Positions 42,876 to 52,363 of a stretch of 64,000 bases of DNA are shown here, piece by piece. Location: positions 62,001-126,000 of the forward strand of contig CAVSIX010000011.1 in NCBI GenBank assembly GCA_963728195.1, written 5' to 3'. Below the pieces are notes generated by a model, which was not told the DNA's origin, did not search any database, and saw only the letters and a program-made list of their open reading frames with translations. The position numbers were made by a program, and so were the translations under genes. Origin of the DNA: Sva-07 sp963728195 (lineage in GTDB: Bacteria; Actinomycetota; Acidimicrobiia; Acidimicrobiales; Ilumatobacteraceae). Each line of letters begins with the position of its first letter. Positions within the stretch are counted from its first letter, which is position 1.

Positions 42876-44461
42876 GCGCCAACAGCGCAACCACTGCGCC
42901 GACGTACGACATCGTCATCCCGACGATCGGGCGTCCATCGCTGCATGCGCTGATCGAGGCGCTCGACGCGATGGCCGGCCAGCCGCCACGACACGTCGTC
43001 GTCGTCGACGATCGCCGGTCGCCGTCGGCGCCACTGGAGCTGCCACGCACGTCGAGCATCGATCCCGTGGTCGTCGCGGGCCGCAGCAGCGGACCGGCCG
43101 CGGCACGCAACGACGGCTGGCGGCGGTGCACCTCGCCGTGGATCGTCTTCATGGACGACGACGTCGTGCCCGGTGCGCAGTGGCGCGACGAGCTCAGCGC
43201 CGACCTGGCGGAGGTCGGTCCGCGGACCGCGGCGGTGACGTCGGCGATCACGGTGCCGATGCCGGTCGGTCGGCGACCGACCGACGCCGAACGCGGTGTC
43301 GCCGGACTGGAGACGGCGTGGTGCATCACCGCCGATCTGGCAGTGCGCCGTGAGGCGATCGTGACCGTCGGAGGCTTCGACGAGCGCTTCGGGCGCGCCT
43401 ATCGGGAGGACACCGACTTCGCGCTGCGGTTGCTCGTCGGAGGATGGGAGGTCGTCGACGGCCACCGCCGGACCGTGCATCCGCCTCGCACGGGAACGTG
43501 GTCGACCAGCGTCCGCGCCCAACGAGGCAATGCCGACGACGCACTGATGCGACGGCTGCACGGCCCGGAGTGGCGCGAGCGCGGCCGGGCGCCGCGCGGC
43601 ACGCTGCACCGTCACGTCGTGACCACCTCGCTGGTGTTGGCAGCGCTCGCCGCCGCAGTCACCGGTGGGCGCCGCATCGCTCGGCTCGCCGCTGCGTGGG
43701 CGACCTGGCGGATCGGTCGCCTCTGGTGGGACCGCAGCCGACCGGGACCGCGCACCACCGACGAACTCGCCCGCATGGCGGCGAGTTCGGCGCTGATCCC
43801 GTTCGCCGCCACCTGGTGGACGGGACGCGGATGGCTCCGGGCCCGGCGACTCGCCCCGCGTGGATGCGCCGATCGGTGGCGCCCCGAGCGTCCGCGGGCG
43901 GTGTTGTTCGATCGTGACGGAACGTTGATCCACGATGTCGCGTACAACGGCGACCCCTCCCTCGTGCGACCGGTCGACGGTGCCCGAGAGAGCCTCGACC
44001 GGTTGCGTTCCGCCGGGATCGCGACGGCGATCATCACCAACCAGAGCGGGGTGGCCCGCGGCCTGATCGACCGCTGCAGCGTCGATGGTGTCAACGAACG
44101 CGTCGATCAACTCCTCGGTCCGTTCGCCACCATCGAGGTGTGCGAGCACGCACCCGACGCGGGATGTGGATGCCGCAAGCCGGCTCCCGGCATGATCTTC
44201 GAGGCCGCCGGCGCACTCGGGGTCGACCCTGCGGACTGCGCAGTGGTCGGCGACATCGGTGCCGACGTCGAAGCGGCGATCGCTGCCGGAGCACGTGCGG
44301 TGCTCGTGCCCACGCCCGTCACGAGAGCCGAGGAGGTCGCCGCAGCACCCGAGACGGTCGCCACGCTCGACGATGCCGTCGCCCTGCTCCTCGACGGGCG
44401 CGTCGAGGGCGGTGCTGCGATGCGATCGGCTGACTCGACGGTCAGGGTGATCCGACCATGA
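42872..44461 (+). CDS. fusion: GT2 glycosyltransferase - GmhB heptose-bisphosphate phosphatase
   Basis: 529 aa from GTG 42872 (GTGA overlap). Residues 1-300: GT2 with DIVIPTIGRPSLHALIEAL, VFMDDDVVPG and YREDTDFALRLL, then a hydrophobic C-terminal segment. Residues 340-500: HAD phosphatase with VLFDRDGTL (nucleophile Asp347 and Asp349), ITNQSGVARG, GDIGADVEAAIAAGA, and the GmhB zinc loop CEHAPDAGCGCRKP. It should dephosphorylate D-glycero-D-manno-heptose 1,7-bisphosphate. The fused transferase may use the same heptose. Confidence 0.87.
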   Translation: MSANSATTAPTYDIVIPTIGRPSLHALIEALDAMAGQPPRHVVVVDDRRSPSAPLELPRTSSIDPVVVAGRSSGPAAARNDGWRRCTSPWIVFMDDDVVPGAQWRDELSADLAEVGPRTAAVTSAITVPMPVGRRPTDAERGVAGLETAWCITADLAVRREAIVTVGGFDERFGRAYREDTDFALRLLVGGWEVVDGHRRTVHPPRTGTWSTSVRAQRGNADDALMRRLHGPEWRERGRAPRGTLHRHVVTTSLVLAALAAAVTGGRRIARLAAAWATWRIGRLWWDRSRPGPRTTDELARMAASSALIPFAATWWTGRGWLRARRLAPRGCADRWRPERPRAVLFDRDGTLIHDVAYNGDPSLVRPVDGARESLDRLRSAGIATAIITNQSGVARGLIDRCSVDGVNERVDQLLGPFATIEVCEHAPDAGCGCRKPAPGMIFEAAGALGVDPADCAVVGDIGADVEAAIAAGARAVLVPTPVTRAEEVAAAPETVATLDDAVALLLDGRVEGGAAMRSADSTVRVIRP

Positions 44462-45537
44462 CGCGCCGCCTGGTCGCCCGGCTCGACAACATCGGCGACG
44501 TCCTGCTCGCGGGCCCTGCGGTCCGTGCCGTCGCCGCGTCAGGCGGCGACGTCGTGATGCTCGCCGGTCGGTCGGGAGCACGGGCAGCGTCGCTGCTACC
44601 CGGCGTGTCGGAGGTGCTCGTGTTCGATGCGCCGTGGGTCTCGCTCGACCCCGCACCATTCGACCGTGCCGACGTCGACGGGTTCGTGGCGAACGTGGCG
44701 AGCGCCGGCATCGACGAGGCGATCATCCTCACCTCGTTCCACCAGAGCCCGCTACCGCTCGCCCTCCTGCTGCGGATGGCCGGCGTCGGGTTCATCGCCG
44801 CGACCAGCGTCGACTACGCCGGTGAGCTCCTCGACGTCCGCCACCCGTATCTCGACGATCTGCACGAGGTCGAGCAGCACCTGTCGCTCTGCGCCGCGGC
44901 GGGACATCGGCTGCCGGCGGGCGACCACGGCGACCTGCGCGTCGCGCGGGACCAGAGCGCGGTCACCGCGCTCGGCGCGGGCGCCGAGCGTTCCCGGTAC
45001 GTGATCGTCCATCCTGGTGCGTCGGTGCCGTCGCGGGCCCTCCCGCCGAACGTGGTCGCCCACGTGATCGCCGGGCTCGCGGCGACCGGCCGTCACGTCG
45101 TGCTCACCGGTTCGCCGGGCGATCGCGCCGTGGCCGATCGGATTCTCGCCGACGTGCCCGACTGCGCCGTGACCGACCGGTCCCTCACCGACATGGTCGG
45201 GCTGACGGACCTCGTCGAACTCGTCGACGTCGTCGCGAGCGCCGACGCGGTCGTGTGTGGCAACACCGGGATCGCCCACATCGCCGCTGCGGTCGCCACA
45301 CCTGTCGTCGAAGCGTTCGCGCCGACGGTCGCCCCGCATCGCTGGAGGCCGTGGATGGTTCCCCACGTCCTGCTGGGACGCCTCGACATCGAGTGCGCCG
45401 GTTGCCGGAGCCGGACGTGTCCGCTTCCGGGCCAACCATGCCTCGATCCCTTCACGGCGCCGGCGGTGCTCGATGCGATCGCCCGCCTCGATCGGTCGAG
45501 CGGTGGTGGACTCGGGCGGATGGGCGGTGCGGCATGA
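44458..45537 (+). CDS. GT9 glycosyltransferase (heptosyltransferase-like)
   Basis: 359 aa from ATG 44458 (ATGA overlap). RLDNIGDVLLAGPAVRAV at the N-terminus, VIVHPGASVPSRALPP, VLTGSPGDRAVAD, VVCGNTGIAHIAAAV: the ADP-heptose:glycan heptosyltransferase family. C-terminal CRSRTCPLPGQPC is a Cys-rich tail also seen in other GT9 proteins. It would use ADP-heptose made by GmhA/HldE/GmhB of this operon. Confidence 0.9.
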   Translation: MTRRLVARLDNIGDVLLAGPAVRAVAASGGDVVMLAGRSGARAASLLPGVSEVLVFDAPWVSLDPAPFDRADVDGFVANVASAGIDEAIILTSFHQSPLPLALLLRMAGVGFIAATSVDYAGELLDVRHPYLDDLHEVEQHLSLCAAAGHRLPAGDHGDLRVARDQSAVTALGAGAERSRYVIVHPGASVPSRALPPNVVAHVIAGLAATGRHVVLTGSPGDRAVADRILADVPDCAVTDRSLTDMVGLTDLVELVDVVASADAVVCGNTGIAHIAAAVATPVVEAFAPTVAPHRWRPWMVPHVLLGRLDIECAGCRSRTCPLPGQPCLDPFTAPAVLDAIARLDRSSGGGLGRMGGAA

Positions 45538-46496
45538 ACGTGCTGATCTGGCACGTCCACGGATCGTGGACCACCAACTTCGTCCAGGGCGAGCACACCT
45601 ACATCGTGCCGGTCGTGCCCGACCGCGGACCCGATGGCCGAGGGCGCGCCCAGACCTGGGACTGGCCGCCCTCGGTCCTCGAACGAACCCCCGACGAACT
45701 CGCCGACACGCCCGTCGACGTCGTGATCGTCCAACGGCCCCAGGATCTCGAGCTGGCGCAGCGATGGCTCGGTCGCGTGCCGGGCCGCGACCTGCCGTGC
45801 ATCTGGCTCGAGCACAACGCGCCGCAGGGGCGCATCAACGCCATGTGCCACCCGGCCAAGGACCGCGACGACCTCACGATCGTGCACGTCACCCGCACGA
45901 ACGCACTGTTCTGGGACACCGGAAGCGCACGAACTCGCGTGATCGACCACGGCGTGATCGACCCGGGCCATCGCTGGAGCGGGGCGATCGAGTCCGCGGC
46001 CGTGGTCGTCAACGAACCGGTGCGACGGGCGCGGGTGACCGGCACCGACCTGCTCACGCGTTTCGGTGCTGCGATCCCGATCGATGCATTCGGCCTCGGG
46101 ATGCGCGAACTCGACGACCATCTCGGCGCTCCGCCGTGGCTGCGCATCCACGACGACGTCGCCCAGCACGACATGCACGAACAGATCGCCCGACGCCGGT
46201 GCTACATCCACCCGTTCCGCTGGACGTCGCTCGGACTGTCGCTGATCGAAGCGATGATGCTCGGCATGCCGGTGGTGGCATTGGCGACCACCGACATCCC
46301 CGACGCGGTGCCGGCGGGCACCGGGGTCGTGTCCAACGACGTCGACGCACTCGTCGATGCGACACGCCGACTCTCCCACGACCTCGAAGCGGCCGCCGCC
46401 CTCGGCGCGGCGGCCCGTGAACACGCACTCGAGCGGTTCTCGCTCGAACGCTTCTTGACCGGCTGGAACCGACTCCTGGAGGAATCATGCCGCTGA
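45534..46496 (+). CDS. GT-B glycosyltransferase (GT4-like)
   Basis: 320 aa from ATG 45534 (ATGA overlap). A short N-terminal Rossmann half (VLIWHVHGSWTTNFVQGEH, VVIVQRPQDLELAQRW, WLEHNAPQG), then a GT4-type C-terminal domain with HPFRWTSLGLSLIEAMMLGMP and TDIPDAVPAGTG. It lacks a clear E-x7-E, reading SLIEAMMLGMPVV. Shorter than usual (about 380). Confidence 0.8.
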   Translation: MNVLIWHVHGSWTTNFVQGEHTYIVPVVPDRGPDGRGRAQTWDWPPSVLERTPDELADTPVDVVIVQRPQDLELAQRWLGRVPGRDLPCIWLEHNAPQGRINAMCHPAKDRDDLTIVHVTRTNALFWDTGSARTRVIDHGVIDPGHRWSGAIESAAVVVNEPVRRARVTGTDLLTRFGAAIPIDAFGLGMRELDDHLGAPPWLRIHDDVAQHDMHEQIARRRCYIHPFRWTSLGLSLIEAMMLGMPVVALATTDIPDAVPAGTGVVSNDVDALVDATRRLSHDLEAAAALGAAAREHALERFSLERFLTGWNRLLEESCR

Positions 46497-47765
46497 GGAT
46501 CAATCTCGTGTCCGAACATGCGAGCCCGTTGGCGCTCATCGGCGGTGTCGACGCCGGAGGGCAGAACGTCCACGTCGCCTCGCTCGCCATCGGGTTGGCG
46601 AAGATCGGCGCACGAGGTCGTCGTCCACACCCGCCGCGACGATCCGGCCCTGGAACGCCGGGTCCGGTTCGCCGACGGTGTCGTCGTCGACCACGTCGAC
46701 GCCGGACCGCCGACACCGATCGACAAGGATCAGATGTTGCCCTACATGGGTGACTTCGCCGACGATCTCGTACGTCAGTGGACCCGCTCCCGGCCCGATG
46801 TGGTGCACGCGCACTTCTGGATGTCGGGGCTTGCCGCCACTGCGGCGGCGGAGCGGCTCGACGTTCCGGTCGCACTCACCTTCCACGCCCGCGGCGCCGA
46901 GAAACGCGCCCACCAGGGCGCTGCGGACGCCAGCCCCGACATCCGGATCGAGGCCGAGGACTGGCTCGCGAAATCGGTCGATCGGGTGATCGCCACGACG
47001 TCCGCCGAGTGCCGGACGCTCACACGCGCGGGCGCCGACGCGCAACGGGTCAGCGTCGTGCCGTGCGGTGTCGACCTCGCCGCATTCGGACCCGACGGGC
47101 CCGCGTGGCCCACGCGGACACGGCCGTACCGGGTCGTGTGCGTCAGCCGGCTCGTGCCGCGCAAGGGCCTCGCCGACGTCATCGAGGCGGTCGCCGAGCT
47201 TCCGCACGTGGAGTTGCTGATCGCCGGAGGACCACCGGCCGGCCTCCTCGACGACGATCCGTACGCGCGGCGCCTCCAAGCCTTGATCGACGACTCGGCC
47301 AGCGGCGACCGGATCCACCTGCTCGGCGCGGTCGACCGCGGGCGCATCCCGTCACTGCTGCGCTCGGCGGACCTCGTCGCGTGCACTCCGTGGTACGAGC
47401 CGTTCGGGATCGTCGCCGTCGAGGCGATGGCGTGCGGCATCCCGGTGATCGCGAGTTCGGTGGGTGGGCTGGCCGAGACGGTCGTCGACGGTGGCACCGG
47501 CGTGCTCGTGCCGCCGCGTCGGCCGCAGTCGATCCGAGCGGCGATCTCGGCGCTGCTCGCCCAGCGGACCCGACGCACGGGGATGGGTCGGGCGGCGCTC
47601 ACCCGAGCCTCGACGTATGGGTGGGACGAGATCTCCGCGCGCACCTTGCGACTGCTCGAAGGGCTCGCCACCGACGACCGCCCGCGGCGGCGGCCGGCAT
47701 CCGCGAACCCGCTGACGGCGATCACCGGGCGGACCGGCGAATTGGCGACCGGGAGGCGATCGTGA
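46487..47765 (+). pseudogene. GT4 glycosyltransferase, frameshifted near its start
   Basis: ATG 46487 (GGAGGAATC upstream) opens NLVSEHASPLALIGGVDAGG and QNVHVASLAIGLAKIG. At about 46605 the frame fails; the remainder runs in the next frame as HEVVVHTRRDDPALERR, FHARGAEKRAHQG, VPCGVDLAAFGPDG, VCVSRLVPRKGLADVI and YEPFGIVAVEAMACGIPVI. Length is 3n+1, so one extra base explains it. Intact, it would be a GT4 of about 425 aa in the sucrose-synthase/MshA-like group (GGVDAGGQNVHV). Confidence 0.82.
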
Positions 47766-48355
47766 ACGCCCGGCACCACCTCGCCGAGTTGCGTTCGGCC
47801 ATCGATCTGCTCGAGCGCGAGACCGACCGGCTCGACCGCTGGGGCTCGCGCATCGCGGACGTGCTCGCGGGTGGCGGACGGCTCCTCGCCGCCGGCAACG
47901 GCGGCAGCGCGGCGCAGGCCCAGCACCTGACCGCCGAGCTGGTGGGCCGCTACCTCGATGAGCGCCCGCCGTTCAGTGCGATCGCCCTGCACGCCGAGAC
48001 GTCGGCGCTGACGGCGATCGTCAACGACTACGGACCCGACGAGGCGTTCGCCCGCGGGGTTCGGGCCCACGGGCGCCCCGGCGACCTGCTCGTCGCGCTG
48101 TCGACGTCGGGCCGTTCGTCCAACGTGTTGGCGGCTGCGCGCGCCGCTCGGACGATGGGCATCGGCGTCCTGGCCCTGACCGGTCCGCTGGGCAACCCGC
48201 TCGCCGATCTCGCCGACGACACGTTCGGCGTGCCAGCGGCGACACCGACGGTGCAGGAGATCCACCAGGTTGCGATTCATCTGATCTGTGCCTCGTTCGA
48301 CCGTCACGTCGCAGCGGTCACGTCGCTGCCCGAGATGGAGGTGATGCACCGATGA
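47762..48355 (+). CDS. gmhA: sedoheptulose-7-phosphate isomerase (GmhA)
   Basis: 197 aa from GTG 47762 (GTGA overlap). SIS domain: GGRLLAAGNGGSAAQAQHLTAELVGRY and ALSTSGRSSNVLAAARAA, VQEIHQVAIHLICA. It converts sedoheptulose-7-P to D-glycero-D-manno-heptose-7-P, the first step of heptose activation. Confidence 0.92.
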   Translation: MNARHHLAELRSAIDLLERETDRLDRWGSRIADVLAGGGRLLAAGNGGSAAQAQHLTAELVGRYLDERPPFSAIALHAETSALTAIVNDYGPDEAFARGVRAHGRPGDLLVALSTSGRSSNVLAAARAARTMGIGVLALTGPLGNPLADLADDTFGVPAATPTVQEIHQVAIHLICASFDRHVAAVTSLPEMEVMHR

Positions 48356-49941
48356 AGCGGATCGTCGTCGTCGGCGATGCGATCCTGGATCGAGACGTGA
48401 TCGGTGGTGTGTCGCGGTTGTGTCCCGACGCTCCCGTTCCGGTCGTCGACCAGCAGTCGACCGTCGACCGGCCCGGCGGCGCCGGTCTCGCCGCCGTGCT
48501 CGCTCGGCGTCACGGCGTCGACGTGGCGCTCGTCGCACCGATCGCCGCCGACGAGGCGGGCGCGGTGCTGCGACGGTCGCTCGACGAGGCGGGCGTCGAC
48601 GTCGTGGAACTCGTCGACCACGGCAGCACCGTGGAGAAGATCCGTATCCGCGTCGACGGCCAGTCGCTCCTGCGCCTCGACCGGGGAGCGGCCGGACCGG
48701 TGGGTGCGATCCCGTCCACGGTCGCGGCGACGCTGGCGGACGCCGATGCGATCCTCGTGGCGGACTACGGCCAGCAGACCGTCCGCGGCGCCGCCGTACG
48801 TGCGCTGATCGGCTCCGCGATCGAGCGCGGCACACCGGTCGTCTGGGATCCTCACCCCCGGGGCAGCGAACCGTGCCCGGGCGCCACGCTCGTCACGCCG
48901 AATCGGTCCGAGGCCGCCCACTTCGACACCGGCCAGTCGGTGCCGGTCGCCGGCGAACTGGCATCGCTGACCTCGCAAGCTCTGCGGCTGCGCACCTGTT
49001 GGGGCGCCCGCGCGGTCGCCGTCACCGTCGGCTCCGACGGCGCAGTGGTCATCGGTGCCGACGACACGCCCCTCGTCGTGCCGGTGCCCGGCCCGCGAGC
49101 CGACGGTGACACCTGCGGGGCCGGTGATGCCTTCGCCGCCGCCTGTGCCGCCGCATTCGCCCACGGCGCCGTCGTCGGCGAGGCGGTCCAGTCCGGCGTC
49201 GTCGCCGCTGCCGACTTCGTTCGCCGCGGTGCCGCGAGCGGCATGTGGACCGATCGGATCGACGCCGACTTCGCCGATCGGCCAGCGGATCACGACGGTC
49301 CGCGGCCCGTCGTGGTCGCGGCCGGCGGCTGCTTCGACGTGCTCCACCCCGGACACGTCGCCACGCTCCAACACGCCCGGTCGCTGGGTGACCGCCTGGT
49401 CGTACTGATCAACGGCGACGAGTCGGTGCGCAGGCTCAAAGGACCGGGCCGGCCCGTGCAACGCGCCGAAGACCGTGCCGCCGTGCTGGCATCGCTCGGC
49501 TGCGTCGACGAGGTGATCGTCTTCGACGACGACACCCCGGTCGAGGCGCTGAGGTCGGTGCGGCCGGACGTCTTCGTCAAGGGCGGCGACTACACCGGCA
49601 TGGTGCTGCCCGAATCGTCGGTGATGGCGCAGTGGGGAGGAGTCGTCGTCACCGTGCCGTTCATGGCCGGTCGCTCGACGACCTCGATCCTGCGGCGCGC
49701 CGCATCGGACGACGGCATCGCCCGGAGCGACACATCGCTCAATCGTCCACAGCCCGTCCACCAACTCGTCGAACCATTCATCGAACCATTCACCGGGAGG
49801 TACCCGTGCACACTGATCCTGCTCGTTGGAAGACGATCGTCACCGGCGGCTCGTCCGGTCTCGGCGAGGCGGTCGCGTCGGCACTGCTCGAGCGCGGCGC
49901 CGACGTCGTGTCGCTCGACCGCCAACCGTCGGACTCGGTGA
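48352..49941 (+). CDS. hldE: bifunctional heptose-7-P kinase / heptose-1-P adenylyltransferase (HldE)
   Basis: 529 aa from ATG 48352 (ATGA overlap). Residues 1-305: PfkB kinase with ILDRDVIGGVSRLCPDAPVP, PGGAGLAAVLARRHG, GDTCGAGDAFAAAC. Residues 320-455: nucleotidyltransferase with GGCFDVLHPGH (325-335), RLKGPGRPVQ and VKGGDYTG. It makes ADP-D-glycero-beta-D-manno-heptose from heptose-7-P and ATP. The homologous part ends near 49700; the last 70 codons are low-complexity (a doubled TCGAACCATTCA) and overlap the SDR start by 136 bp. HldD, the 6-epimerase, is absent. Confidence 0.9.
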   Translation: MKRIVVVGDAILDRDVIGGVSRLCPDAPVPVVDQQSTVDRPGGAGLAAVLARRHGVDVALVAPIAADEAGAVLRRSLDEAGVDVVELVDHGSTVEKIRIRVDGQSLLRLDRGAAGPVGAIPSTVAATLADADAILVADYGQQTVRGAAVRALIGSAIERGTPVVWDPHPRGSEPCPGATLVTPNRSEAAHFDTGQSVPVAGELASLTSQALRLRTCWGARAVAVTVGSDGAVVIGADDTPLVVPVPGPRADGDTCGAGDAFAAACAAAFAHGAVVGEAVQSGVVAAADFVRRGAASGMWTDRIDADFADRPADHDGPRPVVVAAGGCFDVLHPGHVATLQHARSLGDRLVVLINGDESVRRLKGPGRPVQRAEDRAAVLASLGCVDEVIVFDDDTPVEALRSVRPDVFVKGGDYTGMVLPESSVMAQWGGVVVTVPFMAGRSTTSILRRAASDDGIARSDTSLNRPQPVHQLVEPFIEPFTGRYPCTLILLVGRRSSPAARPVSARRSRRHCSSAAPTSCRSTANRRTR

Positions 49942-50498
49942 CGACGATCGAGACCGACCTCGCCGACGGTCGGGCGGCCGAGCGCTCCACCGTCGAAGCG
50001 GCCGAGCGTCTCGGCGGGCTCGACGCAGTCGTCACCTGCGCAGGTATCGACCACCCGGCACCGTTCGGGAAGATCGACGGCGCGACGTGGGACCGGATCG
50101 TGGCGGTCAATCTGCTCGGCACCGCTGCGGTGATCCGTGCCGGCCTGCCCTACCTCGAGGAGTCGTCGGGACGCGTCGTCACCGTTGCGTCGACGCTCGG
50201 CCATCGCGCGGTCGGTGACGCTTCCGCGTACTGCGCATCCAAGTTCGGCGTGGTCGGGCTGAGCCGTGCGCTGACCGCCGAGTTCCGGGGCCGCGTCGGC
50301 ATGACGCTGCTGACGCCCGGCGGCATGCACACCGCGTTCTTCGACGACCGCGACGAACAGTACAAGCCGCCGCCCGATGCCCGACTCGCATCGCCCGTCG
50401 ACATCGCAGCCGCAGTCGTGTGGGCGCTGCAGCAGCCCGATGGCGTCGAGGTCAAGGAGCTGGCGATCATGGCGCCAGAGGAAGGATCGTGGCCCTGA
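49806..50498 (+). CDS. short-chain dehydrogenase/reductase
   Basis: 230 aa from GTG 49806, with GGGAGG five bases upstream. TIVTGGSSGLGEAVASAL, VVTCAGIDHPAPFG, VASTLGHRAVGDASAYCASK: a classical SDR. It is not the extended SDR fold of HldD, so it may oxidise or epimerise a sugar in the same pathway but is not a straightforward HldD. Confidence 0.87.
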   Translation: MHTDPARWKTIVTGGSSGLGEAVASALLERGADVVSLDRQPSDSVTTIETDLADGRAAERSTVEAAERLGGLDAVVTCAGIDHPAPFGKIDGATWDRIVAVNLLGTAAVIRAGLPYLEESSGRVVTVASTLGHRAVGDASAYCASKFGVVGLSRALTAEFRGRVGMTLLTPGGMHTAFFDDRDEQYKPPPDARLASPVDIAAAVVWALQQPDGVEVKELAIMAPEEGSWP

Positions 50499-51445
50499 GG
50501 CGACCCCGAGTGCTCGTGCTTCGAGCCCTCGGACTCGGCGATCTGTTCACCGGCATTCCGGCGCTGCGTGCGATCGGTCGTCGCTTCACCGACCACGACG
50601 TCGTCTTGGCGGCGCCGGCGTGGCAGGCACCGATCGCACGGAGGTGCGGCATCGACCGGGTCGTCGACGTCGGCGAGACGGGAGCGCTGCCGCGCCTCGG
50701 CGCCGTCGACGTGGCGGTCAACCTGCACGGGTGTGGCCCGCAGTCGACGCGCCGGCTGCTCGAACTGGATCCCGCACGGTTGGTGACGTACCGCCACGCG
50801 GACGTCCCGGAAAGTGCTGCGGGTCCGCAGTGGCGGTGCGACGAGCACGAGATCGCACGGTGGTGCCGGCTGCTCGCCCATTACGACATCGCCTGCGACC
50901 CGGACGATCTCGTGCTCGATCGGCCGCCGGCACCGGACACCGATCATCGTGGTACCGACCGGGGCGGTGCGGTCGTCGTGCATCCGGGCGCTGCATCGGC
51001 CGGCCGGCGTTGGCCGACCGATCGGTTCGCCGACGTCGTTCGGTCGATCGTCGCCCGAGGTGTTTGCGTCGTGCTCACCGGCTCGCCGGCCGAGGCCGAT
51101 CTGTGCGAGACGGTCCGCGACCTCGCCGGTGCGCCCGACGGTGTCACGTCGCTCGCGGGGCGCACCGATCTCGACGAGTTGTGCGCGCTCGTGGCGTCGG
51201 CGCGCGCCGTCGTGTCCAACGACACCGGCGTCGCCCATGTCGCTGCAGCGTTCGCCGTGCCGTCGGTCACGATCTTCGGGCCGACGTCACCGCAACGTTG
51301 GGGACCGCCGAACCGGTCGCTGCATCGCTGCCTCTGGGCGGGGCGCGAGGGTGACCCGCACGCCACCACGCTCGATCCCGGCCTGGCAGCGATCACCGTC
51401 GAGCAGGTGATCGCCGCCGTCGACGACCTGCTCGACACGACGTGA
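50489..51445 (+). CDS. GT9 glycosyltransferase (heptosyltransferase-like)
   Basis: 318 aa from GTG 50489 (GAGGAAGG upstream; overlaps the SDR stop). RVLVLRALGLGDLFTGIPAL, VVVHPGAASAGRRWP, VLTGSPAEADLCETV, VVSNDTGVAHVAAAF, IFGPTSPQRWG. Second GT9 of the operon; two copies suggest at least two heptose (or related) residues in the product. Confidence 0.88.
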   Translation: MALRRPRVLVLRALGLGDLFTGIPALRAIGRRFTDHDVVLAAPAWQAPIARRCGIDRVVDVGETGALPRLGAVDVAVNLHGCGPQSTRRLLELDPARLVTYRHADVPESAAGPQWRCDEHEIARWCRLLAHYDIACDPDDLVLDRPPAPDTDHRGTDRGGAVVVHPGAASAGRRWPTDRFADVVRSIVARGVCVVLTGSPAEADLCETVRDLAGAPDGVTSLAGRTDLDELCALVASARAVVSNDTGVAHVAAAFAVPSVTIFGPTSPQRWGPPNRSLHRCLWAGREGDPHATTLDPGLAAITVEQVIAAVDDLLDTT

Positions 51446-52333
51446 ACTCGCCGTTCGCCGATGACCGCAGGCGACCGTCGGCCCCCGGCACCCTCGTGAT
51501 GGCGACGTACAACCGGGCCCGGACGCGCCGTGGAGGCGGTGGAGCGTGCCCTCGACCTGCCCGAGTGCTGGCCGATCGTCGTCGTCGACGATGCATCCGG
51601 TGACGCCACCACCGACGTGCTGCGTCGGCGTTTCGGAGGTGCGATCAGGGTGATCCGGTTGGACCGCAACGCCGGCGCTGCAGCGCGCAATGTCGGCGTG
51701 AGCGCCGCCACGACGCCGCTCGTTGCGTTCGTCGACGACGATTCGTGGTGGGAGCCCGGTGCGCTCTCCCGTGCCGCCGACGTCTTCGAACGGCATGCGT
51801 CGGTCGCTCTGGTCGCGGCCCACGTCGTCGTCGAACCGGGCGGCCGATCCGACGCGGTCAACGAGCTGATGGCCACGAGCCCGCTGGAGCCGACGGCGGC
51901 CGGCCCGTCGGTGCTCGGCTTTCTCGCCTGCGCCGCCGTCGTGCGACGCGAGGCCTTTGTCGACGTCGGCGGCTTCGACCCGCTACTGCACATCGGCGGT
52001 GAGGAGGCACTGCTGGCGATCGATCTGCGATCGGCGGGTTGGACGCTGACGTATCGCAACGACGTACGCATCGGTCATGCTCCCACCGTTTCGGACGACG
52101 GACGGGCTGGCCGCAGCGTCCGTCAACTGCGCAACGAGACGCTGGTCGCGGTGATGCGCCGCCGGCCCGATGTGGTCGTCGACGAGTTGGTGGCGCTCGC
52201 CAGGCTGGCGCTGCACGACGCCGAGGCGCGCAGTGCGCTGGGTGGGGTGCTCCGTCGGTTGCCATCGGCGCTGTCGGCGCGTCGCGCGGTGAGCGAGCAG
52301 ATCGAGCACGAGCTCGATCTCCTCCGGTCGTGA
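51442..52333 (+). pseudogene. GT2 glycosyltransferase, frameshifted near its start
   Basis: GTG 51442 (GTGA overlap) opens PGTLVMATYNRAR, then the frame fails at about 51520. From GTG 51530 the next frame reads VEAVERALDLPECWPIVVVD, RNAGAAARNVGVSAA, LVAFVDDDSWW (DxD-like), VGGFDPLLHIGGEEALLAID. Length is 3n+1; one extra base in the CGGGCCCGGACG region would join the parts into about 296 aa. Last gene of the heptose operon. Confidence 0.8.
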
Positions 52334-52336
52334 CGC

Positions 52337-52363
52337 GCCGATCACCCGGTCGGGTGAGTATCG
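52337..52363 (+). terminator. hairpin after the heptose operon
   Basis: CACCCG-GT-CGGGTG with an outer CCGAT/ATCGG stem and an AGT bulge, four bases after the stop of the GT2 gene. It overlaps the -35 of the following stress-type promoter. No T-run. Confidence 0.45.

Noticed and set aside
49806..50498. HldD epimerase for the heptose pathway
   Set aside because: The SDR is classical and 230 aa long, without the extended-SDR features of HldD.
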